A DNA stretch of 64,000 nt from Myroides phaeus (GTDB lineage: Bacteria > Bacteroidota > Bacteroidia > Flavobacteriales > Flavobacteriaceae), in assembly GCF_900099675.1 (NCBI RefSeq), contig NZ_FNDQ01000007.1, positions 51,268 through 115,267 on the forward strand. The letters run 5' to 3'. Under the pieces are notes generated by a model that made no database searches, was not told where the DNA came from, and saw only the letters and a list, made by a program, of their open reading frames with translations. Position numbers and translations under genes: made by a program. Within the stretch, counting starts at the first letter, position 1, and the number at the start of each line of letters is the position of its first letter. Below, piece after piece: positions 56,436-64,000 of this stretch.

Positions 56436-57379
56436 TGAAAAGACAGATGAATTACAATTCAATACTAAAAAAAGTGGGCTTGTGCTTGGTATGTTTAGCT
56501 ACAGCCCAACAAACTTTTGGTCAACAAGATCCTCAATATACTCAGTATATGTACAATCCCTCTAACGTAAACCCTGCTTATGCGGGGTCTACAGGGGCGC
56601 TTTCTCTTTTTGGACATTATCGCGCACAATGGGTAGGACTGGATGGGGCTCCTAAAACAGCTCATCTATCTGCTCATAGTCCGATAGGCGATTCTAAATT
56701 GGGAATTGGAGGTACGTTTACCAATGATAAATTAGGGGTGATGACAGAGAATAATATCTCGTTAGATATGTCGTACACTATAGACGTAAACCGCGATTTT
56801 AAATTGGCATTTGGTGTGAAAGCTACTGCTAATTTACTTGATGTGGAGTACGATAAACTACACGCTTATGATCCTTCTGCTGCGGAGTTGGCAAACAATA
56901 TCAAGAATAAATTTAACCCGAATGTTGGGGCTGGTTTGTACTTGTATTCTGACAAAGCGTATGTGGGATTGTCTGTGCCTAATTTCTTGACAACTGATCG
57001 CTATGACGATAATGAGATTACTGTGATGAGTCAGAAAGCACACTTCTATTTAATGGGAGGGTATGTGTTTGAGTTAAATCCAAGCTTGAAGTTTAAGCCT
57101 GCTTTTTTAGCAAAGGCTGTATCAGGAGCGCCATTGCAAGTGGATTTAACAGCTAACTTCTTGTTTATAGACAAGTTTACTGTAGGAGCTGCTTACCGAT
57201 GGGATGCTTCAGTGAGTGGTTTGGTTGGGTTTCAAGTTAATCCAAACTTAATGATTGGATATTCTTACGATGCAGATACTACTAAGTTGGCTAATTACAA
57301 TTCTGGTTCACACGAGTTTTTCTTGAAGTTTGATATTTTTAATCACAAGACAAAATTGAATACACCGAGATTCTTCTAA
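56435..57379 (+). CDS. PorP/SprF family type IX secretion membrane protein
   Basis: A 314-residue outer-membrane protein of the PorP/SprF family. After a signal peptide it shows the family start DPQYTQYMYNPSNVNPAYAG followed by LSLFGHYRAQWVGLDGAPKT, then beta-strand-rich sequence and the FTVGAAYRWDASVSGLVGFQ end. SprF is needed for secretion or anchoring of its partner SprB in Flavobacterium johnsoniae; genome copies usually serve a neighbouring surface protein. Here the partners are probably the sorting-domain protein upstream (overlapping by one base) and perhaps the giant protein. Confidence 0.93.
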   Translation: MKRQMNYNSILKKVGLCLVCLATAQQTFGQQDPQYTQYMYNPSNVNPAYAGSTGALSLFGHYRAQWVGLDGAPKTAHLSAHSPIGDSKLGIGGTFTNDKLGVMTENNISLDMSYTIDVNRDFKLAFGVKATANLLDVEYDKLHAYDPSAAELANNIKNKFNPNVGAGLYLYSDKAYVGLSVPNFLTTDRYDDNEITVMSQKAHFYLMGGYVFELNPSLKFKPAFLAKAVSGAPLQVDLTANFLFIDKFTVGAAYRWDASVSGLVGFQVNPNLMIGYSYDADTTKLANYNSGSHEFFLKFDIFNHKTKLNTPRFF

Positions 57380-57395
57380 TACTAAACGATGTGAT

Positions 57396-59354
57396 ATGAA
57401 AAAGAATGTGATTAGGTTTTTTTCAATTGCCTCTGTGTTTTTGGTTACCATGGGTGGTTTTGCCCAAGGTGTCAAAGAGAAGAAAGCAGATAAGAGTTTT
57501 GACCACTATGAATATGTCAATGCGATTGAAATCTACGAGAAAATTGTGGATAAGGGATATAAGAGTATCAATACCTTATCTAAGTTGGCAGAGGCCTATT
57601 ACTTTAAGGGAGATTTAAAAGCAGCTCATAAGTGGTATGAAGAGTTGTTTACCCTGGCGAAGCAAGAGGATGCTAAACTGTCTTCCGAATCGTATTATCG
57701 CTACGCTCAGACGTTGAGGGGAGTTGAGAATTACGAAAAGGCAGATGAGTATTTAGGCTTGTTTGCAAAGCTTGAAAAAAGCGATAGTAGAGGTATTTTG
57801 TTTGAAGAAAAGAAAGATACCTATCTGGATGAAATCAACGCTATGATTCAGCGTTACGACTTGGAGTCTTTGCCTATTAATAGTGAGTATTCAGATTATG
57901 GAGCTGCTATTTTAGGGGATAAATTGGTATTTACGTCTGCCCGTGAAACAGAACATGGTGGAAGGATTCACAAATGGACTAACGAGGCAGTTACAAGCTT
58001 GTATATGTCCACTATTGCTTCAGATGGTAGTTTTAGTGAACCCGAGTTGTTTGATAAGTCGGCAAAAACAAAGGTAAATGAGGCTTCTGCTATTTTTACA
58101 AAAGATGGCAAAACGATGTACTTCACGCGTAACAATTTTAAAAAAAATAAAAAGGTTTACAACAGTGATTACGCCATTTTATTGAAGTTGTACAAGGCAA
58201 CTTTGAATGAAAGCGGACAGTGGAATGAAGCGGTTGAATTACCTTTTAATTCAGATGATTTTAATACAGCTCACCCAGCTTTGTCTCCTGATGAAAAGTG
58301 GTTATACTTTGCCTCTGATCGAACAGGAACAATAGGGGAGTCTGATATTTATAGAGTAGCAATCTACGAAGATGCTTCTTTTGGAACACCAGAAAATGTT
58401 GGTAATCGCATTAACACGGAAGGCCGAGAGACGTTTCCTTTTATTTCTAAAGACAACTATTTGTATTTCTCATCAGATGGTCGCCCTGGTTTAGGTGGTT
58501 TAGATGTCTATATGGCAAAAATCAATGTGGATGGTACATTTGGAAAAGTTGTGAGCGTAGGCGCACCTATCAATAGTTCTTCAGATGATTTTGCCTTTTT
58601 TATCAATGATAAGAATCGCAAGGGATTTGTTAGTTCTAACCGAGAAGGGGGGGCAGGTAATGATGATATCTACTTTTTTCAAGTAGTTGATTGTATACAA
58701 AAGATAGAAGGAATTGTTTTTGACAATAGTACTAAGTTGCCAATTGTTAACGCAACGGTTGTATTATACGATGCAAACTACAAAGAGTTGGAAGTAATTA
58801 CTACGGATCAAGGAGGACATTTTGTAACAGAAGCAGTGGAGTGTAATCGCAAATTTAGATTAAAAGCAAGTGCTGAGAACTTCCTTACTGCTGAGATTTC
58901 AACATTGTTAGGGAAGGAGTTTAACGTGTCTAAACAAGTTAATATAGGATTAGACCCTGTAGAAGAGAAAATAGGAGCAGATGATGATTTGTTTGCTAAG
59001 TTAAAATTAGATCCTATTTACTTTGATTTTGACAAGCATACTATTAGACCAGATGCAGCTGTTGAGTTAGCAAAAGTGGTTGAGGTATTGAAGTTATATC
59101 CACAGATTACCATAGATGTTAGAGCGCATACAGACAGCAGAGGAAACGATGCTTACAATATGAAGTTGTCTGAACGCAGAGCCCAATCTACAAGAACTTG
59201 GATGGTAAATCAAGGTATTGAAGAAACAAGAATAAGTGCAAAGGGATATGGAGAAACGCAGTTGATAAATCAATGTGCAAACAACGTTCCTTGTACAAAA
59301 GAAGAACACCAAGCGAATAGGCGAAGTGAGTTTATAATTGTTAAAATGGATTAG
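57396..59354 (+). CDS. OmpA-family protein with TPR and PD40 repeats (PorE/SprE-neighbour type)
   Basis: A 652-residue exported protein. Domains in order: TPR-like repeats (about 30-150), PD40/WD40-like beta-propeller segments (SAIFTKDGKTMYFTRNN, HPALSPDEKWLYFASDRTG, PFISKDNYLYFSSDGRPGLG; about 165-420), a carboxypeptidase-regulatory-like domain (about 435-520), and a C-terminal OmpA domain (FDFDKHTIRPDAAVELAKVV, HTDSRGNDAYNMKLSERRAQ). OmpA domains bind peptidoglycan, so this protein likely anchors the complex to the wall. It follows the SprF gene by 16 bases and ends at a strong terminator, closing the operon. Confidence 0.93.
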   Translation: MKKNVIRFFSIASVFLVTMGGFAQGVKEKKADKSFDHYEYVNAIEIYEKIVDKGYKSINTLSKLAEAYYFKGDLKAAHKWYEELFTLAKQEDAKLSSESYYRYAQTLRGVENYEKADEYLGLFAKLEKSDSRGILFEEKKDTYLDEINAMIQRYDLESLPINSEYSDYGAAILGDKLVFTSARETEHGGRIHKWTNEAVTSLYMSTIASDGSFSEPELFDKSAKTKVNEASAIFTKDGKTMYFTRNNFKKNKKVYNSDYAILLKLYKATLNESGQWNEAVELPFNSDDFNTAHPALSPDEKWLYFASDRTGTIGESDIYRVAIYEDASFGTPENVGNRINTEGRETFPFISKDNYLYFSSDGRPGLGGLDVYMAKINVDGTFGKVVSVGAPINSSSDDFAFFINDKNRKGFVSSNREGGAGNDDIYFFQVVDCIQKIEGIVFDNSTKLPIVNATVVLYDANYKELEVITTDQGGHFVTEAVECNRKFRLKASAENFLTAEISTLLGKEFNVSKQVNIGLDPVEEKIGADDDLFAKLKLDPIYFDFDKHTIRPDAAVELAKVVEVLKLYPQITIDVRAHTDSRGNDAYNMKLSERRAQSTRTWMVNQGIEETRISAKGYGETQLINQCANNVPCTKEEHQANRRSEFIIVKMD

Positions 59355-59756
59355 TCTTCTTTTTAGCAGATTGAGTGAAGCCGGTTTACATTAGTAAACC
59401 GGCTTTTTTTTATGTAGAAAAAATAGAATTGCGGTAGCTGTATAAAAATATTATGTTTTTTTAAATTAAAATTAAATATGCTAAGTAGTTGTTGTTTAGT
59501 AGTTTGTGGTTGTTTTTTGCTTTTTCTATCACAAAATTAGAGAACTTTAATTTTGAAAATCATGTTTTGTCACGGTTTTTGTAAATAAGTAATTAGGATG
59601 TGAAAATATTTGATAATTATAAATTTTAAAATAGATTATTAAAGGTTTAATTTATTTAAATTAATAAATTATCTTTATTAAAAAAGTTAAATGATAGTAG
59701 TGTTTGTTTTTTATAAGTAAAATTAAGCATCACCATTAGGATATAAAATAAAGGTT
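59355..59756. other. Spacer between the two surface-protein clusters
   Basis: 402 bases: a terminator, then strongly AT-rich sequence that should contain the promoter for the next cluster. No gene seen. Confidence 0.6.
59379..59411 (+). terminator. Terminator of the SprF-OmpA operon
   Basis: AGCCGGTTTAC...GTAAACCGGCTTTTTTTT is a perfect 11-bp stem followed by T8. Confidence 0.92.
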
Positions 59757-60650
59757 ATGAAAATAGTTAGAAAATTTTTATTACTGTGTCTTGCTTTAAT
59801 AGCTACCGATGGATATAGTCAAATAGGGATTAATCAAAGGGGAGTTAGTAAAAATGCGACCGCAGAGTTTAATGTAAATAACAAGGGGGTTTTAATACCA
59901 CGTGTAAATATAACGAACAAGTTTAAAAGTGATCCAATTGTTGGTGAGCAAAAGGATATGCCAGATGGACTTGTAGTTATTGATGTGCACGATAAAGAAG
60001 AAAGTGTATTATCTTTTTGGAATAATAAACTAAATGGAGAAAAAGGAGCTTGGGAGCAGTTGGCCAATTTTGATAGACTACCAAGAACTGCGATTATTGG
60101 TTTTCAACCTAAGAATTCGTTGACAGATGTGAATGTTCAAGAAGACGGTGTGCCAATTCATTTAAGAAGTTCTGAAATAAAGTTTAATATTTTGAATGAC
60201 GGTCATTTAGCAAATCTACAAGTGCTTGAAGATCATAATGATTATGGAATTACATTTGGAATATCGTCAGGAGTTTATTTAATTGAATTTATAGCTATTT
60301 ATATTGCAGATCCGATTACGATTGATCCTTTAATTAACTATAATATGGCTTATTTTACAGATTTTTTTGTAACAGCAGATCATATTTTTAAAGGTCCTGC
60401 AGTTGAAGGAGGACCACAAGTAGGGGAGGTTTATTGGACTTATTATAGAGTTGAGCGATCTACATATTCGCCAGTAAAAGAGGAGCATAGAGTTGTTTTT
60501 TCTAATGTTTTTGATTTAGAAACTAATGAGGAAAAAGAAGTCTTGTATCGAATAAGTTTAGGTTTAGGCAGGGCATCTAATACAAGTTATAGGGATGTTT
60601 TTAAATTAAGTGGAAATAATTCTTATCTGAAAATTACAAAATTAAAATAA
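59757..60650 (+). CDS. Secreted head-module protein
   Basis: 297 residues with a signal peptide (MKIVRKFLLLCLALIATDGY SQ) and a head module (IGINQRGVSKNATAEFNVNN, KGVLIPRVNITNKF, DGLVVIDVHDKEE, LNGEKGAWEQL). A C-terminal beta-rich domain begins around residue 135 and contains GVYLIEFIAIYIADP, resembling strands in the next two proteins. First gene of the second cluster; the next gene begins 7 bases after its stop. Likely displayed at the surface; family of the C-terminal domain uncertain. Confidence 0.8.
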   Translation: MKIVRKFLLLCLALIATDGYSQIGINQRGVSKNATAEFNVNNKGVLIPRVNITNKFKSDPIVGEQKDMPDGLVVIDVHDKEESVLSFWNNKLNGEKGAWEQLANFDRLPRTAIIGFQPKNSLTDVNVQEDGVPIHLRSSEIKFNILNDGHLANLQVLEDHNDYGITFGISSGVYLIEFIAIYIADPITIDPLINYNMAYFTDFFVTADHIFKGPAVEGGPQVGEVYWTYYRVERSTYSPVKEEHRVVFSNVFDLETNEEKEVLYRISLGLGRASNTSYRDVFKLSGNNSYLKITKLK

Positions 60651-60657
60651 GGTGAGT

Positions 60658-61509
60658 ATGAATAGTTTTTTTAAATATAGTTTGGTGTTGTTTTTTGGTA
60701 TTACTTCAATGTATTCACAAACAGCAACGAATCAACATAAGGAGCCAAGTGCTACTTCTCCTGTGATTTTAGATATGTCTACAATTAATGAAGGTGTTGT
60801 ACAAGGAGATAAAGCAAAAGGATTTGTATTACCTGTTGTTGATATTGATAATTTATTGGATACTAAAAAGCCTATAGAAAATCCAGCAGAGGGGTTAATG
60901 GTTTATAACCAAGGAACATATAGAATAGCAGGTGTTTATATGTTTAAAAATGGGATGTGGAGTCCTATTGTAAATAGAGGTAGTTCTATTGAAAATGCAG
61001 TAGCAAATGTTGAAAACGATGAAATTCAATTTGTAAATAGAAGTTATTTTACTTTAAAAATTAAAAAATTAATTTTTGATAATACTTATGGGGATGTTAA
61101 TGTTGAAAACAATAGTTTGAAGTTATTGCCTGGAAATTATTTGATTACTATTCATTTGGCAGGAAAATTGAAATATAACCTATCGAATGCTATAGGTCAG
61201 AGTTCGCAAAGTGTTAGAGCTCATTTAATTAATATGAGAAGCAAGATTGAGGTAAATGGAAAGGAAGGATTAAATACTTCTTTTGTAGATATTTTAGTGC
61301 CAATGTCAGGAAAAGATTCAAATAAAAATAATTTGCAGATAGAAACCTCAAGAGCATTTACAACAACTTTTTACTTTGCTGTTGTTATAGAAGAGAACAC
61401 AGAAGGAATTGTTAAATTATTGATTAGCACGCAGAAAGGAACTACATATAGTGGTGATGCAATTCAAATTGAAGATTCTTTTGTTAACATTGAAAAATCA
61501 ATACTATGA
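60658..61509 (+). CDS. Secreted head-module protein
   Basis: 283 residues with a signal peptide (MNSFFKYSLVLFFGITSMYS Q) and a shortened head module (VILDMSTINEGVVQGDKAKG, FVLPVVDIDNLLD, GLMVYNQGTYRIAGVYMFKN GMWSPI). The C-terminal half is beta-rich with LLPGNYLITIHLAGK and TTFYFAVVIEENTEGIVKLL. ATG 60658 is preceded by AAGGTG; a GTG two codons upstream (60652) is possible. Its stop overlaps the next start by four bases. Likely co-transcribed with its neighbours. Confidence 0.8.
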   Translation: MNSFFKYSLVLFFGITSMYSQTATNQHKEPSATSPVILDMSTINEGVVQGDKAKGFVLPVVDIDNLLDTKKPIENPAEGLMVYNQGTYRIAGVYMFKNGMWSPIVNRGSSIENAVANVENDEIQFVNRSYFTLKIKKLIFDNTYGDVNVENNSLKLLPGNYLITIHLAGKLKYNLSNAIGQSSQSVRAHLINMRSKIEVNGKEGLNTSFVDILVPMSGKDSNKNNLQIETSRAFTTTFYFAVVIEENTEGIVKLLISTQKGTTYSGDAIQIEDSFVNIEKSIL

Positions 61510-62333
61510 TAAAAAATATAGTAAGAGTCGGACTTATGATAAGTTGCTTTTCAGCTTGGAGTCAGGTTGGTATTGGAACACATAGACCTCATGAATCAGC
61601 AGTATTGGAGGTTAGCTCTGATACGAAAGGTATTTTATTACCTAAGCATGTTTTTGAAGTGTTCGATGATAATAAAAATCCTATAGAAGATCCTCAAATA
61701 GGTACTTTAGTGTATAATGTTATTGACAGAAATCACTTGGATAAAATTGCAATGAAAGGTATATATGTTTGGGATGGTAAAAAATGGAATCAATTACTAA
61801 ATACAGATGGTATTGATCAGTTGCTTACAGTTAGGATGGGAAGGTCTACAGGAGCTCAAGATATTGAGATTATAAAAGAGAATAGTAATAATAATTTGCA
61901 ATACATTAATTTCCCAGCGGGTAAATATGTAGTAACATCGACTTTTGCTGAAGAATTACCCGTGAAGGAAGAATTAATAACTATTCCAAAAGGGTTTTAT
62001 AGAGTAGAAGTCTCTTTCGATGGATGGAATAAAGAGACTACAAGTGGTGATGATAGTAGTTTTTTACCTGGATATTTAGGATTATTTGTAAAAGAATGTG
62101 TTATACACGATGAAAATAATGTGGCATTAGCTAATCCAAGAGTTTTATCTATTATTTCAAGTGAAAAGGAGCGACAAAGTATTCAAGGATATACATTTAC
62201 TTTCTTTTTTAGAATAGATAAAACAACAGCAGTAAAGGTTGGATTAAGAAATGCTGAAGGAACATCAAATAATATGGGTTTTTGGGTAAATCAAAATGGA
62301 GTTTCAGTAAAGCTTAGACGTTACTTTGATTAA
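61506..62333 (+). CDS. Secreted head-module protein
   Basis: 275 residues, start overlapping the previous stop (ATGA). Signal peptide (MIKNIVRVGLMISCFSAWSQ), then a full head module (VGIGTHRPHESAVLEVSSDT KGILLPKHVFEVFDD, KGIYVWDGKKWNQL). The C-terminal domain contains YINFPAGKYVVTSTF, IPKGFYRVEVSFDGWNKET, GLFVKECVIHD and YTFTFFFRIDKTTAVKVGLR, a pattern reminiscent of trimeric jelly-roll (C1q/TNF-like) heads; this is inference. 32 bases separate it from the collagen-like gene. Confidence 0.8.
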   Translation: MIKNIVRVGLMISCFSAWSQVGIGTHRPHESAVLEVSSDTKGILLPKHVFEVFDDNKNPIEDPQIGTLVYNVIDRNHLDKIAMKGIYVWDGKKWNQLLNTDGIDQLLTVRMGRSTGAQDIEIIKENSNNNLQYINFPAGKYVVTSTFAEELPVKEELITIPKGFYRVEVSFDGWNKETTSGDDSSFLPGYLGLFVKECVIHDENNVALANPRVLSIISSEKERQSIQGYTFTFFFRIDKTTAVKVGLRNAEGTSNNMGFWVNQNGVSVKLRRYFD

Positions 62334-62365
62334 AAAAACAAGATTGAATATATAAAAGAATTGCC

Positions 62366-64000
62366 ATGAAAAAAAGATTAATATATATCGGATTAGCTTT
62401 TACATTAACTACTATAGGATATTCACAAGTTGGTATTGGTACGGCTTTGCCTAAAACCGCAGCTATGTTAGATGTAGATGCAACAAATAAAGGAATGTTA
62501 GTTCCTCGTGTTAGTTTAAAATCTCTTGTAGATGACGACACTATTGAAGGTGAGATGATCGAATCATTATTGGTGTTTAACACTAATGAGAAGGCTCAGG
62601 ATTTACAGAAAGGATTCTATTATTGGTATGAAGATAAATGGTATCATTTAGCAAGTGATAAAAATTTTGAAGACTTAAATACTCGTAACAGCTATTTTAT
62701 TGTAGAAAACGATTCACTTTATTTATATGATACTGATAAGAAATCGGTGAGTATTTTTTTGAAAGAGTTGAAACAATTTGAAACTGTGACGAAGATTGAT
62801 TATAAAGATGGAGATACAAGTTTCATTTATTATAATGAGGAGGCTATTGATGCTGCAGGAAACCCAATTTTAGAAAAAGGGGTTAAAGTTGATTTATTAG
62901 CTGGACCAAAAGGAGATAAAGGAGATTCAGGATATAATTCAGAATCAAAACCAGGTCAGTCAGGAGAACCTGGTAAGCCAGGTACTCCAGGAGGACCAGG
63001 AGAAGGTGTAACTATTGTTCATAACGATAGTGGTGTTTGGATCTATGATGAGACTACCAATACTTGGACTAATATCAATGGTCCAAAAGGAGATAAGGGA
63101 GATAAAGGAGATTCTGGATTTAACGGTCAGAATATGGAAGGGAAACCAGGTGATCCAGGAGCTGAAGGAATGCCAGGAAAACCAGGAAGTGACGGAGGAC
63201 CGGGAAAAGACGTTACTATAGTTACCAATAATGATGGAGTTTGGGTTGTTCAACCAGATGGTACGTGGGTTAATATTAAAGGACCTCAAGGAGATCAAGG
63301 ACCACAAGGATTACCAGGATTTAACGGTCAGAATATGGAGGGGAAACCAGGAGAGCCAGGAGCTGAAGGAATGCCAGGAAAACCAGGAAGTGATGGAGGT
63401 CCGGGAAAAGACGTTACTATTGTTACCAATAATGATGGAGTTTGGGTTGTTCAACCAGATGGTACGTGGGTTAATATTAAAGGACCTCAAGGAGAGAAGG
63501 GAGACAAAGGAGATACTGGATTCAACGGTCAGAATATGGAGGGGAAACCAGGAGAGCCAGGAGCTGAAGGAATGCCAGGAAAACCAGGAAGTGACGGAGG
63601 ACCGGGAAAAGACGTTACTATAGTTACCAATAATGATGGAGTTTGGGTTGTTCAACCAGATGGTACGTGGGTAAATATTAAAGGTCCACAAGGAGATAAG
63701 GGAGACAAAGGAGATACTGGATTTAACGGTCAGAATATGGAGGGGAAACCAGGAGAGCCAGGAGCTGAAGGAATGCCAGGAAAACCAGGAAGTGATGGAG
63801 GTCCGGGAAAAGACGTTACTATAGTTACCAATAATGATGGAGTTTGGGTTGTTCAACCAGATGGTACGTGGGTTAATATTAAAGGACCACAAGGAGATAA
63901 GGGAGACAAAGGAGATACTGGATTTAACGGTCAGAATATGGAGGGGAAACCAGGAGAGCCAGGAGCTGAAGGAATGCCAGGAAAACCAGGAAGTGACGGA
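62366..64000 (+). CDS. Secreted head-module protein with collagen-like repeats, 3' end beyond window
   Basis: 545 codons are open to the window edge. Signal peptide (MKKRLIYIGLAFTLTTIGYS Q), head module (VGIGTALPKTAAMLDVDATN KGMLVPRVSLKSL, KGFYYWYEDKWYHLA), a ~90-residue middle, then from about residue 180 collagen-like Gly-X-Y runs (GPKGDKGDKGDSG, GKPGEPGAEGMPGKPGSDGG) alternating with a short non-collagen insert (KDVTIVTNNDGVWVVQPDGT WVNIK). Each repeat is 67 residues. The triple-helix pattern and the neighbouring jelly-roll-like proteins suggest a trimeric stalk. Apparent frames on the other strand or in other phases over the repeats are shadows. Confidence 0.9.
   Translation, partial: MKKRLIYIGLAFTLTTIGYSQVGIGTALPKTAAMLDVDATNKGMLVPRVSLKSLVDDDTIEGEMIESLLVFNTNEKAQDLQKGFYYWYEDKWYHLASDKNFEDLNTRNSYFIVENDSLYLYDTDKKSVSIFLKELKQFETVTKIDYKDGDTSFIYYNEEAIDAAGNPILEKGVKVDLLAGPKGDKGDSGYNSESKPGQSGEPGKPGTPGGPGEGVTIVHNDSGVWIYDETTNTWTNINGPKGDKGDKGDSGFNGQNMEGKPGDPGAEGMPGKPGSDGGPGKDVTIVTNNDGVWVVQPDGTWVNIKGPQGDQGPQGLPGFNGQNMEGKPGEPGAEGMPGKPGSDGGPGKDVTIVTNNDGVWVVQPDGTWVNIKGPQGEKGDKGDTGFNGQNMEGKPGEPGAEGMPGKPGSDGGPGKDVTIVTNNDGVWVVQPDGTWVNIKGPQGDKGDKGDTGFNGQNMEGKPGEPGAEGMPGKPGSDGGPGKDVTIVTNNDGVWVVQPDGTWVNIKGPQGDKGDKGDTGFNGQNMEGKPGEPGAEGMPGKPGSDG
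62903..64000 (+). repeat. 201-bp tandem repeats of the collagen-like gene
   Basis: A first degenerate unit (204 bases) is followed by units spaced exactly 201 bases apart (the motif CGTTACTAT recurs at 63211, 63412, 63613 and 63814). Later units differ by only a few bases, and the array continues past the window end. Confidence 0.93.

Noticed and set aside
63015..63892. Open frames on both strands over the collagen-like repeats
   Set aside because: They mirror the repeat unit in other phases. The frame from 62366 has signal peptide, head module and Gly-X-Y pattern, so the others are shadows.

Overview
The window reads as chromosome of a low-GC member of the Flavobacteriaceae (Bacteroidota). 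Lineage markers are the type IX secretion / gliding-type surface proteins, PorP/SprF and OmpA-type partners, the Bacteroidota form of YebC, an OmpA protein with TPR and PD40 repeats, and many proteins with the N-terminal VGIGT...GLLIPR head module. A Myroides-like genus is my guess; no rRNA gene is present to test it.

Layout. 1-26.4 kb is mostly housekeeping: partial dapF, a GNAT acetyltransferase, mltG, a three-gene RND efflux operon (adaptor, pump, outer-membrane factor), comM, a membrane protein, a neutral zinc metallopeptidase, yebC, gcvT, an EamA exporter, a Cu+-type P-type ATPase, a lipoprotein, a sulfurtransferase, an RluA-type pseudouridine synthase, and a probable sdaA - SH3 protein - panB operon. 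Between these lie non-coding repeats: a ~50-bp tandem array (21.34-21.87 kb) with single relics elsewhere, and two copies of a palindromic composite repeat whose halves are oriented differently. A candidate structured small RNA lies at 16.4 kb.

27-41.2 kb is a defence island: a NucS-like/DUF5655 nuclease-like protein, an unassigned ABC-type ATPase + small PD-(D/E)XK protein pair, and a type I restriction-modification locus, all on the minus strand, in the order hsdM - rhuM - hsdS - silent hsdS cassettes - tyrosine recombinase - hsdR. The silent cassettes are arranged tail-to-tail and head-to-head between inverted repeats, the architecture of an invertible specificity 'shufflon'. The hsdS at the expression position carries a one-base frameshift in a six-base homopolymer, while the silent inverted copy is intact, so inversion would restore an open specificity gene. 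A SUKH-type immunity-gene remnant closes the island.

41.5-64 kb is a surface-structure locus: a SWIM zinc-finger protein, a membrane-anchored LuxR-type regulator, a 1.9-kb gene-poor gap, then a 2109-residue secreted protein with discoidin-like and DUF11 modules, secreted head-module proteins, a protein with a C-terminal gliding/T9SS type B sorting-like domain, PorP/SprF, and an OmpA/PD40 protein. A second cluster encodes four more head-module proteins, the last with collagen-like Gly-X-Y tracts in nearly identical 201-bp repeats running off the window. I infer that the SprF/OmpA pair helps export or anchor these surface proteins.
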